DNA from: Nostoc sp. C052
Lineage (GTDB): Bacteria; Cyanobacteriota; Cyanobacteriia; Cyanobacteriales; Nostocaceae
DNA: 64,000 nucleotides
Reading direction: 5' to 3'
Assembly (NCBI RefSeq): GCF_013393905.1
Contig: NZ_CP040272.1
Location: 6,271,501-6,335,500 of the forward strand
A model generated the notes under the pieces. The model saw only the letters and a program-made list of their open reading frames with translations. It was not told the DNA's origin and made no database searches. This document shows, piece after piece, positions 7,848-17,094 of the stretch (its first letter is position 1; the number at the start of each line of letters is the position of its first letter). A program made the position numbers and the translations under genes.

Positions 7848-10800
7848 ATGGAACTGAAAAATTACTGGTTGGCTGCAAATAAAAGTGTTCTAACACGATT
7901 ACTACAGTGGGTGAATCTCCGGCCAGAGGAGAGCGAACGAACTCAGCTAATGTTTCTTTTTTACACAACTGTATGTGTAGGACTGCGGTGGGCAGAGGAC
8001 AGTACGGTGGCGCTGTTTTTGGATGAGTATGGGACTCATCTGCTGCCGTGGATGTATATTGCTAGTGCCGCAATGAGTGCTGGGCTGGTTTTTTTATACT
8101 CTTGTCTGCAAAAGATGTTTCCCTTACGTCGGGTGATTGTGGCGATCGCACCCTGTATGTTAGTGCCATTAGTTTTATTAATTGTATTACGTTGGGGGTC
8201 TCATTTTTCCTACCTGGCAGTTATTTCTGTATTTCTGCTGCGGCTGTGGGTAGATGCACTTTATGTAGTTAACGACCTCAACATCTCCATTGTCGCCAAC
8301 CAACTATTTAACATTCGGGAGATTAAGCGCACTTATCCATTGGTGAGTAGTGGTCTGTTGGTCGCAGATGTAATTAGTGGCTTTAGTTTGCCTTGGCTAG
8401 TACAATACACTACCCTAAATAGGATTGTCCTCATCTCCTGTGTAGTAATTTTATTCGGATCGGGGATTTTATTCTATTTAACTCATCACTATCGAGCAGC
8501 TTTTCCTGAAACCCCACAAAGACTAATTCCTGAAGAACAAGCTTCACGTCAGCGTTTCATTAAAAGTCCACTGAAACGGTATGTCTGGCAGTTGTTTGCC
8601 TTTGTTGGTCTGTTGCAAGTCATTGGATTGTTAATAGACTTTCAGTATTTGCGTGAACTCCAATCCAATTTGGACGACCGAGAACTCGCCAGTTTTTTGG
8701 GTCTGTTTGGTGGGATGTTGGGACTGTGTGAGTTGTTGTTGCAATGGTTTATTTCCAGCCGACTCATCGAACGAATGGGGGTATTTTTCACTGCTACGCT
8801 TTTACCAATTACCGTTGGTTTTTCACTACCAGGTGTGCTGATATTGCTGCATTTAATTCCAGCTATCCAATCGCAAAGCTTTTTTTGGGGTTTGGTAATT
8901 GTTAAATTCTTTGATGAACTTCTGCGCTACACCTTTGTGATGAGTAGTGGTCCCATCCTGTACCAACCGATTCCAGAGGGAATACGCAGCCGGATGCAGA
9001 CTTTATCTGGTGGAACCGCCGAAGCGATCGCCACAGGTTTGACAGGTGCGCTAATTTTTGCAACTCTATTATTTTGTGGACGCTTTGTACCCGTATCACT
9101 GCAAAAATGGGTGTTGGTAGCAGAAACAATGCTAATTGCGGGCACTTGTTTAACAGTAGTTTGGGAATTGCGATCGCGCTACGTTGAACTGTTAGTCTTG
9201 AGTGTGGCGCGGGGTCAGTTAAGTGCCACCAATATGGGCTTACGATTCTTCAAGCAGGGAGTAATCAAAGCTTTGGCAGAAAAAGGCAGTGAGGCTGATA
9301 AACGCTCTTGCATTGAACTTTTAGCCCAAATGGACTCCCTTGGATCTGCCGAAATTTTAGCACCTTTATTAGTCAAGTTAACCCCAGATTTGCAACGCCA
9401 AAGTTTGGAGGTGATGCTGATGGGAGGTGCAAATCCGGCTTATCTAGCCGACATTCGTCCTTTATTAGAACAAACCCAAGAAACTAGTCCCGAAGTTTTT
9501 GCCTTAGCGCTACGCTACGTTTGGCTGGCTGAACCAAATCCCAATTTAGGCCTCCTAGAAGAATACCTGAACCCCCGGCAAAACTCACTCATCCGCGCTA
9601 CCGCCGCCGCTTTAGTTTTACGCCAGGGAACGGCTATGCAAAAGGTAGTTGCTACCCAAACCATGCGCCGGATGCTGACTCATAAGCAAGAACGCGAACG
9701 GATAAATGGAGTTAGAGCGCTGAGAGAAGCAGTTTATTTGCAGGCGTTGCGGATTCACATCCCGAATTTATTACAAGATGAGTCATTACGAGTGCGCTGT
9801 GCCGTTTTGGAAATGATTGCAGCAACTCATTTAGAAGAGTACTATTCGGCACTGATTGCAGCACTTTATTACAAATCAACCCGCAGTACAGCAATGTCAG
9901 CCTTAACGCGACTAGAAAATGAAGCTTTAGAAATGCTGTTGCGGTTAGCTACGAATATTTACAAACCAGAAGTAGTGCGGATGTATGCTTGGCGCACCAT
10001 TGCTCAAGTCGGCACTCAAGAAGCTTTGGATACTTTATGGGAAAACTTGGAGATATCCTGGGGTACTACAAGGGATCATATTCTTCGCAGCTTACTAAAA
10101 ATACACAAACAACCAGGAATTAAAGGTTTAGTAGATCGATTTTATGAAAGTCGGGTAGAGAATTTAATTAAGCAGGAATTAAAATTTTTAGGTGAAATTT
10201 ACGCCGCATACATTGACTTCCAAGCAGTAGACCAAAAAGAAAATTATCAATCTGGTGAGAGGATTGTGATTGTCTCTGAGTTACTGCAACGCGCCCTTTT
10301 AGAATTGGAATTGGATGTTAAAGAGCGGGTGCTACTGTTATTGAGACTGCTTTACTCGCCAGAAAAGATGCAGGCAGCATCCTTCAATCTGCGATCGCCC
10401 TCAGTGGTAAACTTAGCGCGGGGCTTAGAAATCTTAGAGCATACGGTAACTTTGTCTTCAAAGTCTTTATTGCTGAATATTTTAGATAACCGACCCCAGT
10501 CAGAAAAATTGCAACATCTGATCGAAGCCAAGGTTGTCGAATATGAGAATATGGTAGTTAGCGATCGCCTCCACAGATTGCTGATGTTGGGTAATTTCCT
10601 GTCTGACTGGTGTCTAGCTTGCTGTTTTCATTATGCTCAAGTTACCCGCATCCGATTGACCAGTTCTGAGATTTTAGTCAGTTTACGTCATCCAACCGGC
10701 TTTGTTAGAGAAGCTGCGATCGCATACTTAAATATGGTTTCACATCGCGTTCTCTTGCAAATCCTCCCCCAGTTACAGAAAGATACACATCCTTTGGTAG

Positions 10801-10880
10801 CCACTCAAGTTAAAGAGTTGCTCGAAAAATACCAATTCAAAAATTACAATTTTAAAGGACTGGACAATCAGAGAAACTAA
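7848..10880 (+). CDS. Multi-spanning transporter-like protein fused to HEAT repeats
   Basis: A 1010-residue protein in two halves. Residues about 25-440 contain roughly ten to twelve hydrophobic helices and resemble the ATP/ADP translocase-like (Npt/TLC) branch of the major facilitator superfamily; I cannot confirm a nucleotide substrate. From about 460 to 1005 the chain is a soluble series of helical HEAT-like repeats (for example SLRVRCAVLEMIAAT, MSALTRLENEALEML, HPTGFVREAAIAYLNMVSH), presumably cytoplasmic. Start choice is simple: the only good upstream ATG gives MELKNYWLAANK. There is no obvious operon partner. Such fusions are known in cyanobacterial genomes but are functionally uncharacterised as far as I know. 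A scaffold-regulated transporter is an inference. Confidence 0.75.
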   Translation: MELKNYWLAANKSVLTRLLQWVNLRPEESERTQLMFLFYTTVCVGLRWAEDSTVALFLDEYGTHLLPWMYIASAAMSAGLVFLYSCLQKMFPLRRVIVAIAPCMLVPLVLLIVLRWGSHFSYLAVISVFLLRLWVDALYVVNDLNISIVANQLFNIREIKRTYPLVSSGLLVADVISGFSLPWLVQYTTLNRIVLISCVVILFGSGILFYLTHHYRAAFPETPQRLIPEEQASRQRFIKSPLKRYVWQLFAFVGLLQVIGLLIDFQYLRELQSNLDDRELASFLGLFGGMLGLCELLLQWFISSRLIERMGVFFTATLLPITVGFSLPGVLILLHLIPAIQSQSFFWGLVIVKFFDELLRYTFVMSSGPILYQPIPEGIRSRMQTLSGGTAEAIATGLTGALIFATLLFCGRFVPVSLQKWVLVAETMLIAGTCLTVVWELRSRYVELLVLSVARGQLSATNMGLRFFKQGVIKALAEKGSEADKRSCIELLAQMDSLGSAEILAPLLVKLTPDLQRQSLEVMLMGGANPAYLADIRPLLEQTQETSPEVFALALRYVWLAEPNPNLGLLEEYLNPRQNSLIRATAAALVLRQGTAMQKVVATQTMRRMLTHKQERERINGVRALREAVYLQALRIHIPNLLQDESLRVRCAVLEMIAATHLEEYYSALIAALYYKSTRSTAMSALTRLENEALEMLLRLATNIYKPEVVRMYAWRTIAQVGTQEALDTLWENLEISWGTTRDHILRSLLKIHKQPGIKGLVDRFYESRVENLIKQELKFLGEIYAAYIDFQAVDQKENYQSGERIVIVSELLQRALLELELDVKERVLLLLRLLYSPEKMQAASFNLRSPSVVNLARGLEILEHTVTLSSKSLLLNILDNRPQSEKLQHLIEAKVVEYENMVVSDRLHRLLMLGNFLSDWCLACCFHYAQVTRIRLTSSEILVSLRHPTGFVREAAIAYLNMVSHRVLLQILPQLQKDTHPLVATQVKELLEKYQFKNYNFKGLDNQRN

Positions 10881-10914
10881 GAATTTAGAATTCAGAATTC
10901 AGAATTCAGAATAG
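10881..10914. repeat. GAATTCA heptamer tandem repeat
   Basis: About four heptamer units of the AATTCAG type directly follow the stop codon of the membrane-HEAT gene. Similar arrays lie at 13377, 13551, 59724 and 59812. Confidence 0.75.
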
Positions 10915-10992
10915 TTAAAGAATCAGGATAACAGTCATTGAGCATAGAGCATTGGTAAGTCTAAACAAATAATAAATGATCAATGACCAATA

Positions 10993-11082
10993 GACATCTC
11001 CAGAAATTAAATAGGCGTTACCCAGAAACCTTGTAGAGACGTAGCACTGCTACGTCTCTACATTCTTTTTCGGAGATGTATA
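10993..11082. repeat. Hairpin repeat element, copy A
   Basis: TAGACATCT, a spacer with GCGTTACCCAGAAACC, then a perfect hairpin with arms TGTAGAGACGTAGCA and TGCTACGTCTCTACA (11032-11062), then TTCTTTTT. The outer CATCTCC and GGAGATG are also complementary. It aligns along its length with 63573-63645, where the stem bases differ in a pairing-conserving way. Confidence 0.75.
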
Positions 11083-11105
11083 ATGACCAATGACAAATGA
11101 CTCAT

Positions 11106-12356
11106 TCATTTATTAGTTGCAAGTTTAGCAAGTACCCCACTGTACAATGCTATAAATTTTGATTCTTCTAGAGAGGAATCGCTGTTATTCCAAGTAGCAA
11201 CCACACAGTAATTTTTGCCATTCTTCCCTTGCAACCAAGTTGTCATATTAAGAACACCAGGCTCAGAGCCACCTTTAAATGCTACTCTTTGCCAATTTTT
11301 AGAATTGGCTATACCAGGATTAATGGTCATGAGAGGTAAATCAGCAACCTGTTCCATTAATCCACAAAGTTCCTCAGCGGTAAAAAACCATTCGACATCA
11401 AGAGCAACTGGATTAGCTCTGCCAAATTCATTTACATCAGGAAGCGGCTTTTGAGAGAGTTCTTTCAGGATTATACGACGTTGGGCTTCGTTGCTTGTGC
11501 GATAACGCTTGAGAAAGTTTTCATTTCGAGAACTTTTCAAAGTAAACAATTCACGGGTAGTTAAGAAAGGACGATTACGGGGTGACACTAACTCAATAGA
11601 TTGTCGTCCTAGCAGATTAATTAATATATCTGTTGCCGTATTGTCACTCAAAGAAATCATTAAAGCTGCAAGAGTTTGGATTGTCAGAGATGTCTCATCT
11701 GGCCATGTTTGTAAAATTCCAGATGGTAAACTTTTCCAACTAGATTGCAGTTTTACTACATCTTTCCAGGTTCGCTTACCAGAGGCAATTTCTGATTTTA
11801 GTGCCTTGAGTACTGATAGTTTAAAGGCTGAACCAACTGCCAGAGGTGTTTTGGTATTTAATGCAGCTTTTATTGTTTTGTCTTCTTGAACTAGAAAACT
11901 GACTTTACCAGGTAATGCTTGAAATTTAGTAATTACTTCTTCTAAACTCCCAAATTGGGCTTGCGGTGATTCAAACAGCAATCCTGAAATTTGTCCTTTG
12001 TTATTTAGAACTATTTTAGTTGGTACTGAAGCTTGACTAAAAACAACTAAATAATCTTGTGCATTATTTTGCACACCTTGATAGGTTCCCAGTTTCTTTT
12101 TTAACTCGTCAATAATTTGCCGCGACTGTACTATGGGAAATTGAGCTAAAAATTCCGACGCAAACCATTCACTCTGTATTTCTTTGCTAGTAAATAATCT
12201 TTCTAAAGCTGCTTTGGGAGAGATTGATGCCGTTTGGGTTGTCACCTGAGCCAAAGGTAGTATTTGAGGTTTCATCTCTGCTAATACCATCTGAGAAAAC
12301 ACGAGATTCGTTGTTAGTAAACTAGTCGATATAAAACTGATGTAATATTGATGCAT
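11106..12356 (-). CDS. Secreted class A beta-lactamase-like serine hydrolase
   Basis: A 416-residue protein with an N-terminal signal peptide (about residues 1-26). A small N-terminal domain at about 45-135 is followed by a penicillin-recognising serine hydrolase domain. The three family motifs are visible: SxxK as SAFK (176-179, nucleophile Ser176), SDN (237-239) and a KTG-equivalent KGG (361-363). The two-domain arrangement, with an N-terminal domain before the lactamase fold, is shared with other serine hydrolases that are not true antibiotic-resistance enzymes. Peptidoglycan or ester substrates are therefore as likely as beta-lactams. Location should be periplasmic. It faces the divergent TrkA-like gene across 312 bases. 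Confidence 0.82.
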   Translation of the reverse strand: MHQYYISFISTSLLTTNLVFSQMVLAEMKPQILPLAQVTTQTASISPKAALERLFTSKEIQSEWFASEFLAQFPIVQSRQIIDELKKKLGTYQGVQNNAQDYLVVFSQASVPTKIVLNNKGQISGLLFESPQAQFGSLEEVITKFQALPGKVSFLVQEDKTIKAALNTKTPLAVGSAFKLSVLKALKSEIASGKRTWKDVVKLQSSWKSLPSGILQTWPDETSLTIQTLAALMISLSDNTATDILINLLGRQSIELVSPRNRPFLTTRELFTLKSSRNENFLKRYRTSNEAQRRIILKELSQKPLPDVNEFGRANPVALDVEWFFTAEELCGLMEQVADLPLMTINPGIANSKNWQRVAFKGGSEPGVLNMTTWLQGKNGKNYCVVATWNNSDSSLEESKFIALYSGVLAKLATNK

Positions 12357-12668
12357 GATAAATTTTTACCCTCCTGATAATAGAATAAATTTTATTTCTT
12401 TAAGGTTATAAGTTCACATAATTAAAAATATAGATTAACAAAAATTCACGTTGGATAAGAACGTTAAATTATTTGTGAGAAACAAAATTCCCAACTCATC
12501 AAAGAAGTCGGGGAACTGTGGCTTTCAATGCTCATAAATCAAATACGCTTGGTATATCTGTTGTGCCAACTTCACAGACAACACAGTTTTACTAATTCCT
12601 TTCTCACAAGCTATGGCTTCATTCCTTGTTAGCCTAGAGAGTGAAGTGAAGGAGTATTAAAAATATTC
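12357..12668. other. Divergent intergenic region
   Basis: AT-rich promoter-bearing DNA between the lactamase-like and TrkA-like genes. It contains an imperfect copy (about 12488-12518) of the GAAGTCGGGG hairpin that forms a perfect stem after gyrB. I see no gene. Confidence 0.5.
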
Positions 12669-13346
12669 ATGTACGTATTAATTGGTGGAGCAGGCTTAGT
12701 GGGCTTAAGTTTGGCGCAAAAGCTGGTAGAACTAGGACATACTGTTGCTGTAATTGATATTGATCCTATCGCTTGCCGTTACGCCCGTGAACAAGTGGGA
12801 GCAATGGCTTTTGAAGGCAGTGCTGTGAGTACAGAAGTATTGTTAGAAGCTGGGATTCGCAAAGCTGGTTCCTTGGCGGCGGTTCTGAGAAGTGATGCCT
12901 TAAACTTGGCAATGGTAACTCTTGCTAAACACTACGGTGTAACCCATATTTTAAGCCGGATGCGCCACCCCGATTTTGCCGAACCGTTGCGGATAGCTGG
13001 AGCTAACCACGTTATCAGTACTGTTGAACTATCAGTCTCAACAATGGTGAATGCCATTGAGTATCCGCAAGTGGAATCAATGATGCATTTTGAGCAGGGA
13101 CAGATTGAGGTTCTGAAGCTTTCCATCCCCAACAATTGCTATGTTGCTGGCCGTAGCGTTGCAGAAATTGCTCAGGATTCACAATTTCCTAGTGGTTCGT
13201 TAATTATAGGCTATCAATCCCATCCCCACGAAGACTTGATAATTCCTAACGGTAGTACAATACTGGAACCTCATTCAACTGTGCTGATTGTGACTAAACC
13301 AAAATGTTTACATCAAGTTATTGATTTTATTGAACAAAGATGTTGA
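12669..13346 (+). CDS. KtrA/TrkA-type K+ uptake regulatory subunit
   Basis: A 225-residue cytoplasmic gating subunit of a Trk/Ktr potassium transporter. Residues 1-130 are the TrkA-N (RCK) Rossmann domain, with the nucleotide-binding loop IGGAGLVG at 5-12 and the acidic VIDIDP after strand 2. Residues about 140-222 form the TrkA-C domain (VAGRSVAEIAQDSQFPSGSLIIG). The family binds NAD(H)/ATP and controls the membrane pore protein TrkH/KtrB, which is not encoded in this window. Length is normal for the single-RCK form. The pore partner, and hence the choice between Ktr and Trk, remain open. Confidence 0.88.
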   Translation: MYVLIGGAGLVGLSLAQKLVELGHTVAVIDIDPIACRYAREQVGAMAFEGSAVSTEVLLEAGIRKAGSLAAVLRSDALNLAMVTLAKHYGVTHILSRMRHPDFAEPLRIAGANHVISTVELSVSTMVNAIEYPQVESMMHFEQGQIEVLKLSIPNNCYVAGRSVAEIAQDSQFPSGSLIIGYQSHPHEDLIIPNGSTILEPHSTVLIVTKPKCLHQVIDFIEQRC

Positions 13347-13376
13347 GCGTAGTTCCTACCTAAACTGTTTATAAGA

Positions 13377-13412
13377 AGAATTCAGAACTCAGGAGTCAGA
13401 ATTCAGTATGAA
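13377..13412. repeat. Heptamer repeat, left arm of an inverted pair
   Basis: AATTCAGAACTCAGGAGTCA followed by GAATTCAGTATG. The reverse complement of the array at 13551-13592 matches it closely, so the two could pair across about 140 bases. Confidence 0.65.
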
Positions 13413-13550
13413 TTCTGTACGAGTGGGTGATAGCGCCGGCGGCAAGCGAGTATTTTTGAGTCGCGTCTGAATATTGGTTAAAAGCGATTGGAATGGTGGG
13501 CGAACAAAATTAAAATATTCTCACCTTAAAACTTTATCTCTTTATGGGTA

Positions 13551-13592
13551 GAGTATTCTGTATTCTGAATTCTGTATTCTGAATTCTGACTC
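13551..13592. repeat. Heptamer repeat, right arm of an inverted pair
   Basis: Repeated ATTCTGT/ATTCTGA units, the inverse of the 13377 array. It ends shortly before the lipoprotein gene. Confidence 0.65.
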
Positions 13593-13640
13593 CTGTTTAT
13601 TAGGTAGGGTTAGCTACACATATAAAAAAATTGGTGAGTT

Positions 13641-14204
13641 TTGATGAAGCCGTATCGATATATTTATTTAGCGATCGCTATTATTCTCGCATCTTGTGAA
13701 TCCACAAATATTCCACCCAAGTCACAACCTAGTGCTATTCAAGCAACCCCGGTACAAAAAGCAGTGACGCTGGATAAGAATTTTAAGATAGCTAGCGGTC
13801 AAACTCTTTACGTCCCGGTTTATTCTCATATCTATCATCACAATCGCCAGGAGATTTTTGAGTTAGCTGTTACGCTCAGTATTCGGAATACAGATTTGAC
13901 CAATCCAATTATTATTACTTCTGTGCGCTACTACAACTCAGAAGGGAAATTAGTGAAGCAGTATTTAGAGCGCCCCATTCAACTTGATGCCCTGGCTTCT
14001 ACAGATTTTTTTATCAATAGAAATGATACCAGTGGAGGTTTAGGCGCAAACTTTATTGTCGAATGGGTAGCCCAAACAGAAATATCCGAACCCATAGTAG
14101 AGGCAGTCATGATTGGTACTGACTTTCAACAAGGGATTTCTTTTATCAGTCCTGGTAGGGTAATTAAAAGCCAAAAGAACGACCAGCGATCGCCTTTAAA
14201 ATAA
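13641..14204 (+). CDS. DUF3124-like lipoprotein
   Basis: A 187-residue exported protein. The signal peptide (1-19) ends in a lipobox-like IILASC, so Cys19 is the likely lipidated residue after cleavage. A Ser/Pro/Gln-rich linker precedes a compact domain at about 45-175, with the recurring pattern LYVPVYSHIYHHNRQEIFELAVTLSIRNTD. I recognise this as resembling the DUF3124 family, whose function is unknown. There is no catalytic motif I can identify. Two arms of an inverted heptamer repeat lie upstream. It converges on the antiporter gene, with a GTAGAGACG hairpin in between. Confidence 0.75.
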   Translation: MMKPYRYIYLAIAIILASCESTNIPPKSQPSAIQATPVQKAVTLDKNFKIASGQTLYVPVYSHIYHHNRQEIFELAVTLSIRNTDLTNPIIITSVRYYNSEGKLVKQYLERPIQLDALASTDFFINRNDTSGGLGANFIVEWVAQTEISEPIVEAVMIGTDFQQGISFISPGRVIKSQKNDQRSPLK

Positions 14205-14250
14205 TTCGTAATTAAGTTTCCTCATTCCTAGTCTCCACGAAACACTAATT

Positions 14251-14282
14251 ATTGTAGAGACGGCGATTCATCGCGTCTCTTG
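14251..14282. repeat. GTAGAGACG-type hairpin repeat, copy 2
   Basis: AGAGACGGCGATTCATCGCG followed by TCTCT forms a hairpin between two convergent genes, where it may also act as a terminator for either. Related copies lie at 7476 and 16926. Confidence 0.65.
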
Positions 14283-14315
14283 TCAACCTCACAAAGCTCA
14301 AACCATGCCCAATCC

Positions 14316-15920
14316 CTAATCGTCTTCTAATTTCAACAATTGTTCATCAAGAGCTTGTATCCGTCCACGCACAATTTCTTCCGAGAGAATTCGCTTCCGC
14401 ATTGCCTCATTGAGCGCTCCTTTTTCTGCCAACAGTAAACGTCGGCGAATCGCTTCAAGTTTACTGCTCTTGCCACTTCTACCTTCCACCTCATCAGGAC
14501 GACGATTATATAGTTCCCGCAGTGTCTTTTCTGCACCGGCAATTCGCACCTGATAAGCTGAACGCATCTCCTCATAAACGGCTTTTGGTAACACTCCTGA
14601 TTTCAACAGACTATCTAATTCATCTTGTGCTGCCTTACCCGTCATCAACTGGGCTTGTAATTCTTCAACTTGCTGTTGAACTTCGGAAAATTTAGATAAT
14701 TTTAAGCGTTTTACCACCCAAGGTAAACTTAAACCCTGTCCCACTAAGGACACCAGCACACAGCCGAAGACTATAGCTATTAAAACTTCTCGTCCTGGCA
14801 ATGTGGCAGGTAAGCTCAACGCCAGAGCCATTGAGAGCGAACCTTTAATGTTGCCTAAAAATAGTAAATGTTGCCAGCGTAGCGGAATTGGGCGGTCAAT
14901 CCAACGAATCCCTGCTAGCAACGGATAGACTGTAAGAACTCGCCCGACTTGATAAGCCAAAACTGCAAGTAGAATTGCAGGTAAAGTTCTCCAGAGCGTT
15001 ACCAAGTTTATTTCTACACCAATCAACAGAAAAATAAAGGTGTTGACAGTAAAACTGGCATATTCCCAGAAACTCAACAAGGTAATGCGACTAGAAGCAG
15101 AAGTATTGCGAGAAAGTCCTAAATTCCCGAAAATTAATCCAGCGACAACTACAGCCACGGGGCCTGATACACCAAGAAATTGCCCAGCCTGAAAAGTCCC
15201 TAATGCAACTGCAACTGTTAGTAAAAGACTACTAAGAGCATCATCTAAACGAGCGAATACAGGTATACTCAAGTAGCCTAAAACTAACCCAACAACACAG
15301 CCTCCTAGAGAGATAAATAGCAGTTGTTGGATTCCCTCTAGAAATGTGAGCGAGCCTGTTGAATATACTTGCACAATCAGGTTGAAGGAAACTAGGGCAG
15401 CGGCATCGTTAAATAAAGTTTCTCCTTCAACGATGGTAGAAAGGCGGGATGGTACTGGTATATCCTTAAAGACAGCAATCATGGAAACTGTATCAGTGTT
15501 TGCCAGAATTACTCCGACAAATAACGCAGGTATCCAATCCAGCCCCAGCCCAAATTTTAACAGGGCGGCAATAATACCACTGGAAAGCACAGCCCCAGGC
15601 CCAGCTAGTAGGGCAATTGGTTTAAAGGTACTGCGTAGGCGGCTGACATCTGTATTAATACCAGCTTCAAAGATGAGAATTGGCAGGAAAAGATCCAAAA
15701 CAAGGGTTGGACTTAAACCAACTCGACGAGATAATAGCTCAGTAATTGGCAAACCGGCTAATACTAAACCCGTAACATAAGGGATTCCCAGCCGTCGAGA
15801 CAGCAGAGCGACACCTGTAGCAACAAGTAAGAGAATAATTGAAACTTTGACTAATTCTGTAACATCCACTATTACGTTTTGGAAAATTAATTTGACTTGA
15901 CTGATAGATTCTCCCCCCAT
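14316..15920 (-). CDS. CPA1-family Na+(K+)/H+ antiporter
   Basis: A 534-residue inner-membrane cation/proton exchanger. About twelve hydrophobic helices fill residues 20-410. The transport-core motif EGETLFNDAAALV near 172-184 holds the conserved acidic pair region of the NhaP/NHE (CPA1) family. The cytoplasmic tail (about 410-534) is strongly charged and predicted coiled coil (EVQQQVEELQAQL, LEAIRRRLLLAEKGALNEAM, LDEQLLKLEDD), which suggests a regulatory or dimerisation role. Ion specificity (Na+, K+, Li+) cannot be read from sequence. The GST-like gene lies in divergent orientation 240 bases away. Confidence 0.9.
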   Translation of the reverse strand: MGGESISQVKLIFQNVIVDVTELVKVSIILLLVATGVALLSRRLGIPYVTGLVLAGLPITELLSRRVGLSPTLVLDLFLPILIFEAGINTDVSRLRSTFKPIALLAGPGAVLSSGIIAALLKFGLGLDWIPALFVGVILANTDTVSMIAVFKDIPVPSRLSTIVEGETLFNDAAALVSFNLIVQVYSTGSLTFLEGIQQLLFISLGGCVVGLVLGYLSIPVFARLDDALSSLLLTVAVALGTFQAGQFLGVSGPVAVVVAGLIFGNLGLSRNTSASSRITLLSFWEYASFTVNTFIFLLIGVEINLVTLWRTLPAILLAVLAYQVGRVLTVYPLLAGIRWIDRPIPLRWQHLLFLGNIKGSLSMALALSLPATLPGREVLIAIVFGCVLVSLVGQGLSLPWVVKRLKLSKFSEVQQQVEELQAQLMTGKAAQDELDSLLKSGVLPKAVYEEMRSAYQVRIAGAEKTLRELYNRRPDEVEGRSGKSSKLEAIRRRLLLAEKGALNEAMRKRILSEEIVRGRIQALDEQLLKLEDD

Positions 15921-16160
15921 TCATGCCAAATTAGCAACTTGAGGATGTGGATTCGGGACTGAATGGGTCAATACCAGCAGTTAATCCAGAGTAAAAGCGA
16001 TCGCTACTGCTAATATAAAAATTTGTAGATAACTCTAGACAATCTTTCCTCTAACCCTCAGTATTAACATCAAACAGCGATCGCCTTAATTTTTTTAAGA
16101 CTTCCCAATCCCAGTTCCCAATCCTCAATCTATCGACATTCAAAAATATCGGTGAGCGCG

Positions 16161-16841
16161 ATGCCAAAAATCATCCTACATCAATGGGAAGTTTCTCCCT
16201 TTTGTAACAAGGTTCGTAAGATTCTTAAGCACAAGCATCTCGCCTATTCTGTTGTCAACTATAACGGTCTGCTGGCTGTGGGAGCTTCCCGATTGTCATC
16301 TGTGGGCAAGCTTCCCGTGATTGAATACGATGGTGAGAAGATTCAAGACAGCTCGGAAATTGCAGAATTTTTAGAAGCCCAACATCCAGAACATCCACTT
16401 TACCCCGCAGATAGTAAAGATTTAGCACAAGCCTATTTGTGGGAAGACTGGGCAGATGAATCGTTGTACTGGTTTGAAGTATATTTTCGCTTCCGCTATC
16501 CAGATGCTCTCCAGCTAGCGACTAGCTTATTATGTAAAGGACGATCAAAGTTTGAGCAAGTAATTTTTGCTCCTCTGGCTCGCTACACCTATGAAAAGCA
16601 ATTGAATGCTCAAGGAATTGGTCGCATCGACAAGAACCGCGTTGAAAAAAAGTTTTTCAACCATCTCGGCAACCTTGATACTATCCTCAGTCAGCAAGAT
16701 TGGTTAGTGGGAAGCCATCAGAGCATAGCGGATTTAGCTGTCGCTGCCCAAATAGATGAGATACTTCGCACTAGTCCGCTTAAGGAGCGGATTTTGTCAT
16801 ATTCTCATGTTAAAGATTGGTTTGAACGCATCCAATCGTAA
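16161..16841 (+). CDS. Glutathione S-transferase family protein
   Basis: About 226 residues from the ATG chosen here; a GTG nine bases upstream (16152) would add MSA. The N-terminal thioredoxin-like domain (1-78) has WEVSPFCNKVRKIL with Ser/Cys at the usual catalytic position, the cis-Pro GKLPVIEYDG and the glutathione-contacting QDSSEIAEFLE. The helical C-domain (about 90-225) includes the usual QSIADLAVAAQ segment. The likely activity is glutathione conjugation or peroxide reduction; the substrate is unknown. Confidence 0.88.
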   Translation: MPKIILHQWEVSPFCNKVRKILKHKHLAYSVVNYNGLLAVGASRLSSVGKLPVIEYDGEKIQDSSEIAEFLEAQHPEHPLYPADSKDLAQAYLWEDWADESLYWFEVYFRFRYPDALQLATSLLCKGRSKFEQVIFAPLARYTYEKQLNAQGIGRIDKNRVEKKFFNHLGNLDTILSQQDWLVGSHQSIADLAVAAQIDEILRTSPLKERILSYSHVKDWFERIQS

Positions 16842-16925
16842 TTTTGCGGGTTGTTTTTCCAGACTCAATAAGGTTTGGTTGAGGTTTTTTGATGAAAATT
16901 GTAGAGCGAAAAGATCCGATGAATT

Positions 16926-16957
16926 ATTGTAGAGACGGTGATTCATCGCGTCTCTTG
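16926..16957. repeat. GTAGAGACG-type hairpin repeat, copy 3
   Basis: TTGTAGAGACGGTGATTCAT followed by CGCGTCTCTTG, the third copy of this hairpin. It lies in the gap between the GST gene and the STAND relic, within a short open frame that I do not accept as a gene. Confidence 0.65.
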
Positions 16958-17094
16958 TCTGAACCGGAGTGGATTGGGCTATTAGCTTTGCAATTGATTG
17001 CCAGGCGGGATATGGGTTTAATGATGTATGATATATTTCCGAAATAGACAGAACTATATTTGTATATTCTAGTGCAATCAACTATTTCATTATT

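Noticed and set aside
16892..17047. 51-codon frame (MKIVERKDPMNYCRDGDSSR...) between GST and the STAND relic
   Set aside because: It runs straight through a dispersed hairpin repeat, so the reading is probably accidental. The end (EWIGLLALQLIARRD) might be a gene fragment but cannot be supported.
16797..17081. 94-residue minus-strand frame after the GST gene
   Set aside because: It overlaps the GST 3' end and a repeat hairpin, and shows no domain.
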